From Ampelomyces quisqualis (lineage: Eukaryota; Ascomycota; Dothideomycetes; Pleosporales; Phaeosphaeriaceae): a DNA stretch of 12,500 nt. The translations under genes and the position numbers were made by a program. The DNA lies in contig JAGTXZ010000022.1 of assembly GCA_018398575.1 (NCBI GenBank), positions 215,001 to 227,500 on the forward strand. Reading direction: 5' to 3'. This document shows positions 1 through 7,449 of this stretch, piece after piece (the first letter of the stretch is position 1; the number at the start of each line of letters is the position of its first letter). The notes beneath the pieces are model-generated. The model had not been told where the DNA came from. It saw nothing but the letters and a program-made list of their open reading frames with translations, and ran no database searches.

Positions 1-373
1 AGGCTCCTCCGGAATCGAACCCTAATTCCCGTTACCTGTTGAAACCATGGTAAGCCAATACCTTACCATCGAAAGTTGATAGGGCAGAAATTTGAATGAA
101 CTGTCGGCGCATATGCGATCCGTAAAGTTATCATGAATCACCAAGAAGCCCCGAAGGGCGTTGGTTTTCTAATAAATACACCCCCGAAGTTGAGGTTTTT
201 AGCATGTATTAGCTCTAGAATTACCACGGTTGTCCAAGTAGTAAGGTACTATCAAATAAACGATAACTGATTTAATGAGCCATTCGCAGTTTCACGGTAT
301 AATTGCTTATACTTAGACATGCATGGCTTAATCTTGAGACAAGCATATGACTACTGGCAGAATCAACCAGGTA
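1..373 (-). rRNA. 18S (small subunit) rRNA, 5' part only, cut by window start
   Basis: This is the first 370 or so nucleotides of small-subunit rRNA, the core of the 40S ribosomal subunit. The 5' end is set at 373, where the complement begins TACCTGGTTGATTCTGCC, close to the eukaryotic consensus with one C-to-T change (A at 361 on the plus strand). The NS1 primer site is exact at 336-354. The block follows the fungal 18S consensus through the conserved words at 42-51 (GAAACCATGG complement region), 197-220 and 260-290. It carries scattered transitions and small losses but is far more complete than the same segment of the second copy at 8490-8765. The rest of the gene lies outside the window to the left. 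Confidence 0.96.
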
Positions 374-924
374 ACTATCTTAAGTCAAAGAGCCGGAACT
401 CCAAGACAGACCCCCGAGAGGAGCCGACTTTTACTAGGCAGGAGAACACCAAAGCCTGCCGCTACACAATCAAAGCTAATAGCAATGACAGCATAGACGA
501 CCGATTCAATTGCCCCCACTGAGTTTCCCAAAAGCTGGTCCGCACGAGACATGGCTGACGTTCCCATCAGAATCCATTTCCGCATACAGCCCTCAGGAGG
601 AGAAAACCTGCGCGACACGCTAAAAGCGGATACACGTGATTGTCCCCAAGATCTGCTGAGTAGATGGCAGAGCCAGCAATCCACAGACCCCACGTAGTGC
701 CCGTCAGAATTTAACGGGGCTTTATCCCACATACAGGACAACCGCAACAATTTGGCTGCCAACACCCACGAGAGAGAGGCCTTGTGATCGCAGCTTAGTT
801 GCCAGCGGCTCACAAAAACAAGGCAAGCAAGTACGAGACTTGAAGCAAACGCGTGAGGACCAGCCGAAGCCGCCTAAACCTCTGAGCAAGAGCGCCTGTT
901 TCGTGTTGATCCGCTGAAAATAGC

Positions 925-941
925 GTATAGGTAGCCTATAC
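925..941. promoter_or_regulatory. Perfect 7+7 inverted repeat in the upstream region
   Basis: GTATAGG and CCTATAC flank a 3-base spacer (TAG), about 550 bases upstream of the 18S start. The second copy keeps a shorter dyad, GTATA-G-TATAC, at the matching place near 9224-9234. Position near the expected promoter suggests a protein-binding dyad or a core-promoter element, but this is inference. Short dyads arise by chance in A+T-rich DNA. Confidence 0.35.
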
Positions 942-1052
942 TGTTTTTCTTTAGATATACTGCAGAAAAGTAATTAGGATTTTTCTGCTCTTTATGTGCG
1001 AACACCTTGGGTTTGATTTTGTGAGCGCGGGGTTGACGTGTCGAAAAAGGTC

Positions 1053-1081
1053 TCGGAGGTTGAGCAAATTTGCGGAGGTTG
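1053..1081. promoter_or_regulatory. Direct repeat of CGGAGGTTG in the promoter region
   Basis: The 9-mer CGGAGGTTG occurs at 1054-1062 and again at 1073-1081, a step of 19 bases. The first, within TCGGAGGTTGAGCAA (1053-1067), is kept exactly in the other unit at 9321-9335; the second is not recognisable there, where that stretch differs by indels. A very similar word occurs at the 28S 3' end (4937-4950). Two sites about two helical turns apart would fit binding of a Pol I factor, but no consensus is known to me that would prove it. Confidence 0.4.
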
Positions 1082-1171
1082 CGCATCACCAAAAGCATAA
1101 ACCCGTGATCGCCGAGTTACACTTGCCTTGGTTTTTACTTGTATAACAATATATTTTAACCAAAATTATAT

Positions 1172-1250
1172 AATCTAGATAAGTAGAGCAACTACTTCTA
1201 TTTCTTACTAGTATAAGTTATATTCTAACCATAAAATAATATTATACATA
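1172..1250. repeat. Internal spacer duplication, member 1
   Basis: A block of about 70 bases starting AATCTAGATAAGTAGAG recurs at 1899-1970 with a few differences. The last 40 bases, from TATTTCTTACTAGTATAAG onward, are nearly identical. The same pair exists in the second unit (from about 9440 and from about 10130), so the duplication predates divergence of the two units. A weaker third match begins near 2072. Confidence 0.75.
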
Positions 1251-1898
1251 CAAATAAAGCTACAAATAAACTATTTTAGTACTAGAAGAAATATTCTATA
1301 ATAGAATAATATTATCTATACTAATAAAGCTACAAATCTTATTCTATACTAGTATAATCTAAATTATAAAGGTACTTATATACCCTAAACCTAAAGAAAA
1401 ATCTTAATTATAATCTATACTAGTCTAGCTACTTTTCTTGTATTAAAATTATATATATTTATAATATATTATTATTAGATCTATACTAGTAGAGTGTTTA
1501 TATCTTTTAAAACTAGTATAGTTTTTTTCTCTATGTATAATAGTATTACTAGCTTATTTACTATAACAAAAAAATTCTACTATATAGAACAAGATTAGTA
1601 GAAACTAAATATAAATTTTCTTTATAAAGAAATATATAGCTTGTAAACAAAACTTCTATTTAATATAACTAATAGAAGATTCTTCTCTTACCTAAGATAT
1701 AGAAATAAACTTTATAAATTTTAAAAGTAGAGCTAAGTATTAGAGCTACAACTAATATTACTACTTACGTTCTTATATCTTTTCTAAGCCTACTAATATT
1801 CTATATAACTATACTAGATAAGAAAACAGAGTTTTAAATAACCTACTAGCTTTTATTTAAAATAGAAAAATCTAGTAGCTCTAAACATAGATAATAAT

Positions 1899-1970
1899 AA
1901 TCTAGACAAGTAACGCTACTACTATCTATTTCTTACTAGTATAAGTTATATTCTAACTATAAAATAATAT
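1899..1970. repeat. Internal spacer duplication, member 2
   Basis: This is the partner of 1172-1250, about 727 bases away in the same orientation. One base difference between members is C (1230) against T here, at a CpA site, which is a RIP-type change. Confidence 0.75.
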
Positions 1971-3524
1971 AATATATATGTTTAAACTACTAATACTAGT
2001 ATAATATATTTGTGTAAAACTACTAACGTCTCTTATTACTAATATAGTATAAATTTTAATACAAACTAAGATAATCTAGATAAGTAGAATTATTAATATC
2101 TTTTTTATAACGTATAGTCTAAATAAGAGAGCTACTAATATTTAGTTTTACTCTATTACATTTACTTTAAATACTAAAGAATAGTTCTATACTAGTATAA
2201 TAAAGATTTTACTTTAAATAATAGTATCTAAACTAGTATATTAATCTTATATAATCTACTAGTATAATATAGATTCTACTTAAACTATTATTATATTATC
2301 TATAAAGCTGTTATATCCTAAACTAGAATTTTATAGATTTTAACTATATAATAATTATATATAGACTAGTTAAGCTACTTATCTCTATTTTAAACTAGAG
2401 AAATATATTTTCTAATATAATATAATCTTAGCTAATAAAGCTAGGTCTAGAAAATATTGTTTTTAACTATAACTTACCTAATATAACACGTTATTTATAG
2501 TATATTATATAAATTCTATATAGAAAATAATATAGACTAAAATCTAGTAATATCTAGTTTTTACAATTATTATAATATCTAGTAAAAGAAAATTATAATC
2601 TAAACTAAGAAGCTTAGTAATATCTTTCTCTAACTAGTGTTATATAAAGTTTACTAGAAACTAATAGAATCTATTAAAAAGCTACTATATAAGTTTTATA
2701 CTAAAAGCTACTTATAAGTTTTATACTAGTACTATCTTTATTCTATAGTATATTAGATCTAGCCTAGTTTAAGTTAACTATATAAGAGAAATATAAAAAT
2801 CTCTAGATCTATACAATTATACAGAAGAAAAACAACTAATAATAGTTTTTTTCTTAGCTTTCAATAAATTGTATAATTTTAAGGTTTAGTAATATTAGAT
2901 ATATATACGCTGTAAAGAATTATTAGTCTTTATTTTCTTCTTTTTCTTATTTTTATTATAAGTTTAAAAGTAGTAAGAGTATACTCTAATATAGTAATAA
3001 TATATATAACTTTAAAGCCTACTAATATTTGTATTTAATAAGTACTAGAGAATAAGAATATAGTAAAGTAATATAAATATTCTTAACTAATATAATAGGT
3101 ACTATGTAAGATAAACTAGAATTTATTATTCTATTTACTAAGACTAATATAAGTTTATTTTTACTAATAGAAAGGTAATATTTTTTATATTATAGCAGTT
3201 AGACGTATAAGAGATATTATAACTCTAAAAATATTTCTACTATTTAATAATTTAATTTTTGTAATAGAAAGATTCTAAAATAATAAGAATAGTTTTATAA
3301 TTTTAGGAAAAAGACTAACACTTTTATATTAAATAAACAAAATTATCTATTTTATACTTTATACTTATATAAGTCTCTATATATAAGAGTGATAAGTTAT
3401 TATAAATATTAGATTAAGATATAGTAAGATATAAGATTACTACTATCTAGAAAAATAAGTTTATAATTTTTCAATATTTACTTATTACATATTAAGAGTA
3501 CTATTATAATTAACTAAAGCTACC

Positions 3525-3790
3525 AAACCTACTATACTCTAAACGTACTAGTAACTTTATACTTACTAGCTATATTTATATTAAATTCTAGATATAAGCA
3601 AAATAAGAATAATTAAAAAGAGGAAAACTATTCAACTAAGGCTTTTTAACTAACTAGGTATTTTAAATTTATAAGAGCCTAAAATATAGTAGTAAATTCT
3701 ATTAGTACCTTAACCTAGCTTTAGCTACTTAAAGTACCTTAAACTTACTAGAAGACTTACTAGTAACTTCTAACCTACTAGCTACTTTAA
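3525..3790. repeat. Degenerate short tandem repeats, first copy
   Basis: Words of the type GCTACCTTAAACTTACTA recur with variation at about 3525-3570 and 3705-3786. The matching region of the second unit, 12046-12156, has more and better-preserved units, so copy number or sequence completeness differs between the two rDNA repeats. Spacer minisatellites of this kind are common in rDNA and vary by unequal exchange. Confidence 0.65.
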
Positions 3791-4057
3791 GGATATCTAA
3801 AAATAGATATTATAAATAAAATAGCTACTAAACTTATATTTTATTCTAGATACAACCTAAAATAGAAATAATTAAAAAGACTATTTAACTAAGTAAGTTT
3901 AGGTAAATTAAGAGAAAGTACTACTAAATATAGCTAAGCTAACTAGTTACCTTTTTAGAATTAATTATAAAACAATTTTAGAGTAGAAGTATAATATTAG
4001 TTCTAACTCCTAAGTTATAGATATTAGATAAAAGACTAGTAACTAGACGTATTCTCT

Positions 4058-4560
4058 ACTTAAGTTTTTAAAATCTCTAGTTTTAAAGAATTTTTTTTAT
4101 ATTTGTTTACAAATTAAACAAAAATAGTATTATTCTTTGACTTTAAACTAGAGCTATTTATATCTTTATCTACTTGTTAAGACTAAGTTTCTTTAAAACT
4201 ATAAATTTTAAGTTTTTATTTATTTCTGTTTGCAATTAAGATATTTAAAATACTATTATTTTTCTAAGATTTAAATATGAAAATAAACTAAAACTAATTA
4301 CTTAACTATTTATCTATAGATAAGCCTATTTATACTAAAGAGTAGATAAGACTTTAGTTATATTAGAATTTAATATAAATAGATATATATTTAGGTTTTT
4401 TTAAAAATCTCTAGTTTAGAAATCTTAGTTTTTATTTTTATTTTTACAAAGACATTACAAGTAGTATATATATGTTTACTTCTTCTAAAATATTTAGTTG
4501 TAATCTAATATTCTTGAATAATTTTTGTTAAAAATTCTTTAATTTTAACAGTACTATTAT
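4058..4560. repeat. Degenerate longer repeats near the 28S side of the spacer
   Basis: Related blocks begin at about 4058, 4200 and 4390. Each contains variants of TTTTTAAAATCTCTAGTTT or of TTTGTTTACAAATT followed by AATAGTATTATT or AATACTATTATT. The resemblance is partial and low sequence complexity makes chance matches likely. Only the first few bases of the equivalent region are present in the second unit before the window ends. Confidence 0.35.
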
Positions 4561-4564
4561 TTTA

Positions 4565-4622
4565 AACTTACTAGCTACTCTAAACTTACTAGCTACTCTA
4601 GCTACTCTAAACTTACTAGTTA
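4565..4622. repeat. 18-nt tandem repeat, about three units
   Basis: The unit TCTAAACTTACTAGCTAC is repeated in tandem with one shortened unit (an extra CTCTAGCTAC) in the middle. It belongs to the same family as the repeats at 3705-3786 and 12046-12156, and marks the spacer end nearest 28S. Confidence 0.75.
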
Positions 4623-4640
4623 TTACCTACAAGAGATTTG

Positions 4641-4914
4641 TACCTGCAAGCTCCCTAAATAAATAGATAGACAGCTATACGCTCTTGCAAGAGCTGCTAT
4701 AATATGAAGGACTCTCTAAATAAATATGAGCCTATACTTTTTCTTAGATAGGCTGCCAAAATCTCCTAGTAAAGTAAATAAATAGTAATAGAACACTCTA
4801 AATAAATAGAGACTTGCATTTGCCGAAATCTTTAAAAGCCTACAAAAAATTATTTAGCAAGGCTCGACTGGAAACGTAGATTATTCTAGAGCTATCCCCT
4901 CTTAGACATGTTCC
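4641..4914 (-). terminator. Region downstream of 28S: 3' ETS and candidate Pol I terminator zone
   Basis: This stretch sits immediately downstream of 28S on the transcribed strand and has intermediate composition, between ordinary rRNA and the A+T-rich spacer. It contains four copies of a near-identical 12-mer: CTAAATAAATAG at 4655-4666 and 4798-4809, CTAAATAAATAT at 4716-4727 and GTAAATAAATAG at 4774-4785. It also holds the perfect 14-base palindrome GCTCTTGCAAGAGC at 4681-4694. Eukaryotic Pol I terminators are typically repeated short protein-binding sites just 3' of 28S, so these fit by position. No known terminator consensus was recognised, so the role is inference. Confidence 0.45.
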
Positions 4915-7107
4915 TAATGTCACGATGATAATTTATTCGGAGGTTAGCAACTTACTACAGGCAACTAAGTCTCTGCAAAGGATTCAAAATTGTAATAAGC
5001 TAGCCCTTTCAATGGAGCTGCAACGCTGATCTGCTTACCAAAGGCCTACCGACTAAATTCTGGCATGGATTCTGACTTATTCTTATGCCTGGTCAGACAG
5101 CCGCAAAAACCAATTATATTTCCGTAAAGCATTACCATTGGGCAAAATTACTAACCTGTCTCACGACGGTCTAAGCACGTTCCCTAAGTGGGTGAACAAC
5201 CAACGCTTACCGAATTTGCTTCATCGAAGGATCAAAAGCAACGTTATGACGCTTAAGCCGTTATCCCTGTAACTTTTCTGCACCTCAGATTTCTAATTCG
5301 ATAAATCTGAAAATCAAAATCATTGCCCTTTGCTCTACTGGAGATTTCTGTTCTCCATGAGTCCCCTTAATAACAGCCGCCAGCCAAACTCCCCACCTGA
5401 CAATGCTCAACCCGGATCAGTCTTAAAGTAGAGCCCGCTTCATCAAATAAGTAAAAACGATCTAAGCTCCAATAGTCTTTTCACAATGTCAAACTAGAGT
5501 CAAGCTCAACAGGGTATGATTTGGCCAAGCCCGTTTTGGTAGATAGTAGATAGGCTGGGAATCAATCCATTCATGCTCACTATTAGATGATAAGAGAGTC
5601 ATAAAATCGAATCTCTTCGCTTTGACATTCAGAGCAAAGAAATCATTGCGTCAACACCACTTTCTGGCCATCGCAATGCTATGTTTTAATTAGACAGTCA
5701 GATTCCCTTGTCCGTAAGTTCTCATACGCCGGACGGCCAAAGCCTAAGAGTAAGAAAGTTGCGGTAGAGGCTTAAGGCCCAACATACCCAACCCTTAGAG
5801 CCAAAGTTATTATTTTGCCGACTTAATCTACATTGTTCTATCAACTAGAGGCTTTTCACTGCTGCGGTTATGAGTACGACCTAAAAACTATTTCTTCAAG
5901 CGGATTTTCGGCTAGCGCACCAAATTAACTTAGCTACAAAATTTCATGACAGACCGTTAAGAAAAGAGAACTATTCTCCGCTTCAATAGAATCTATCCAG
6001 GTGCCGGAATAACCGGCTTTAGAGTTAAAACGGAACTACCCTATCGACTTGTCCAACTTGTTCACAGAACCTTTCCACTTCAGTCCTCGTTCTCATTTGA
6101 GTATTTGCTACTACCACTAAGATCTGCACTAGAGGCCGTTCTTCTAACACGTACTACTGCACTGAGCGCCATCCATTGCTGTATTCGGCAGGTGAGTTGT
6201 CACACACCCTAGCGGATTCCGACTTCCATGCCACCGTCCTGCTGCTAGATGAACTAACACCTTTGTGGTGTCTGACTATATTCTGGCACCTAACCCCGTC
6301 GGTTCATCATCGCCAGTTCTGCTTACCAAAATGGCCCACTAGTAACGGTACATTCAAGCCACGTTCAAAAGTAACAAGGACTACATATTTAAAGTTTGAG
6401 AATAGGTGATTGTTTCTCTAATCATTGCTACCTCATAAAACTGAATACGTACTGCTATCCTGAGGGAAACTTCGGCAGGAACCAGCTACTAGATAGTTCT
6501 TAGTCTTTCGCCCCTATGCCCAAATTTGACGATCGATTTGCATTTCACCAGAGTTTCCTCTGCTTCAGCATAGTTCACTAAACAGCCATGCTCTTACTCA
6601 ACCATCCGAAGACAGGATCGGTCGATGTAACCCACCTCCGTCACTTTCATTACGCTCTTGACACCCAAACACTATAGATGTTAGACTAAGACGTTAGACG
6701 CCAGCATCCCAGCAGAGCCTCAGTCCAGACTCGTAAAGGCCTCCCCAATATAGAGACCTTTATCCAATCGCCTAGACTGGCCCTGCTCTGCAGAAGAGTG
6801 CTTCTCCATACAGGCAAGTCTGGCTCGCTAACAATTTCACGCTATTTACTGTGCCATCTTCGATCACTAATCGGTCTCTATTTAGCTTTAGAAGAAATTT
6901 ACCTCCCATTTAGACATTTAAACAACTCGACTCGTCGATAAAGGCTAAAACCTTGTGACGTCCTGTTCCAAGGAACTTGACCGTTCTGCAAATTATATAA
7001 GAGACAGATTTCAAATTTGAGCTGTTGCCGCTTCACCGTTACTAAGGCAATATTTCTTCCTCCGCTTATTGATATGCTTAAGTTCATATCCCTACCTGAA
7101 TCAAACG
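4915..7107 (-). rRNA. 28S (large subunit) rRNA, shortened by many deletions
   Basis: This is the large-subunit rRNA of the 60S subunit. The 5' end is placed at about 7107, next to the conserved CCCTACCTGA word (7090-7099) and the exact ITS4 site (7058-7077). The LR5 site is exact at 6458-6474. LR7 is present at 6109-6125 with one C-to-T change at a CpA. Conserved domain V and VI words appear at 5155-5172, 5261-5275, 5335-5360 and 5385-5420. The 3' end, about 4915, is approximate. The span of about 2.2 kb is far short of the roughly 3.3 kb usual in fungi. ITS4 to LR5 is about 620 bases against roughly 0.9 kb. The sarcin-ricin loop is broken at 5118-5128. No intron was recognised. Confidence 0.95.
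7058..7077. other. Exact ITS4 primer site at the 28S 5' end
   Basis: The 20 bases TCCTCCGCTTATTGATATGC match the standard fungal ITS4 primer exactly on the plus strand. This fixes the orientation and the position of the 28S start, about 30 bases inside the gene. Confidence 0.97.
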
Positions 7108-7199
7108 TCTTACTGCAAGACTGAAGTGCAAGATATGCCAAAACACTATGAGTCCAAAGCAAAGCATAGACAACACTCCAACACCAAGCAGAGCTTGAA
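7108..7199 (-). other. Internal transcribed spacer 2 (ITS2)
   Basis: This is the spacer between 5.8S and 28S, removed during pre-rRNA processing. At about 92 bases it is short for a fungal ITS2 (commonly 150-200), in line with the deletions seen in its neighbours. It is therefore a poor barcode for identification. Borders are set by the 5.8S 3' end and the 28S 5' end and are good to within a few bases. Confidence 0.8.
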
Positions 7200-7298
7200 A
7201 AATGACGCTCGACAGGCATGCCCATGGAATACTAAAGATTCTAATTCTTCACTACTTATCGCATATCGATGCCAGAACCAAGAGATCCGTTGTAAAGT
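7200..7298 (-). rRNA. 5.8S rRNA with large internal deletions
   Basis: 5.8S rRNA pairs with 28S in the large subunit. The 5' part is unmistakable: GCCAGAACCAAGAGATCCGT at 7271-7290 is identical to the fungal consensus. The 3' end shows the AATGACGCTCG and CAGGCATGCC words at 7201-7220. Between them much is missing. The span is about 99 bases against about 157 in fungi, and conserved stretches such as the GCTGCGTTCTTC part of the ITS2/ITS3 primer site are absent: CGCAT runs directly into ATCGATGCC near 7260-7272. As written this could not fold as normal 5.8S. Either the sequence is faulty or the copy is a pseudogene. Confidence 0.95.
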
Positions 7299-7449
7299 TG
7301 TAATTATTAAGTTTCAGACACTGATTGAATATTCAAGGGTTTTAATTCGTATTATACTAGGAAACGTAGTACGCAAAAGACTTGACTTAGAGGATCATAG
7401 TAGCAATACTATTATAACAGAACTCTTAGCAGTAGCAAGCTACTAAATG
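7299..7449 (-). other. Internal transcribed spacer 1 (ITS1)
   Basis: This is the spacer between 18S and 5.8S, about 151 bases. It is bounded by the 18S 3' end at 7450 and the 5.8S start near 7298. The side next to 5.8S has the A+T-rich TAATTATTAA seen in many Pezizomycotina. Much of it may be missing, as in the flanking genes, so lineage should not be read from it. Confidence 0.82.

Larger units (their letters stand above)
374..1140 (-). other. 5' external transcribed spacer and Pol I promoter region, first copy
   Basis: This is the stretch immediately upstream of 18S on the minus strand. It has ordinary base composition and is shared with 8766-9410 of the next unit, apart from many indels. 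By position it holds the 5' ETS, which is removed during pre-rRNA processing, and beyond it the RNA polymerase I start site and promoter. The start site cannot be read from sequence because Pol I promoters are not conserved between fungi. Candidate promoter structure lies at 925-1081 and is listed separately. The composition changes abruptly to A+T-rich spacer at about 1140. Open frames here (385-813 and 874-1098, minus strand) have no features of real genes. Confidence 0.82.
1141..4640. other. Intergenic spacer, extremely A+T-rich and RIP-like, first copy
   Basis: This is about 3.5 kb of non-coding spacer between one unit's 28S and the next unit's 18S. It is overwhelmingly A and T, with C and G mostly confined to CTA, TAG, TCT and AGA words. 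The palindrome ACTAGT recurs many times. By eye I find only about nine CpG (near 1768, 1913, 2027, 2111, 2489, 2908, 3203, 3544 and 4048), and TpG and CpA are scarce. This is the expected product of repeat-induced point mutation, which converts C to T mainly at CpA. Stops (TAA, TAG) fill every frame and there is no gene. No 5S gene was recognised. Internal repeats are listed separately. Confidence 0.9.

Noticed and set aside
385..813. 142-codon open frame on the minus strand, and a 67-codon frame on the plus strand at 319-522
   Set aside because: They lie across the 18S 5' end and 5' ETS, the composition is that of spacer, and the frames are broken by indels in the second unit.
874..1098. 74-codon minus-strand open frame over the promoter region
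   Set aside because: No recognisable domain, and the matching region of the second unit differs by many indels that would shift the frame.
4565..4622. Regularly spaced short repeats as a CRISPR array
   Set aside because: The units are contiguous with no unique spacers, in fungal rDNA.
1141..4640. A+T-rich block as inserted mitochondrial DNA, a centromere fragment or a decayed transposon
   Set aside because: It occupies the intergenic spacer in both units at the same borders with nearly the same sequence, so it is the spacer. No terminal repeats or transposase remnants were seen.
1141..4640. A 5S rRNA gene in the spacer, as in yeasts and many basidiomycetes
   Set aside because: No internal-control-region words of 5S recognised on either strand; a covariance-model search would settle it.
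6176..6409. Plus-strand open frame antisense to 28S, considered because antisense rDNA genes such as yeast TAR1 exist
   Set aside because: No similarity that I recognise, and the underlying 28S is deletion-ridden so the frame is not reliable.
6899..7446. Overlapping open frames on both strands across 28S, ITS2, 5.8S and ITS1
   Set aside because: They are translations of rRNA and spacer. The exact ITS4 site and the 5.8S core explain the sequence.
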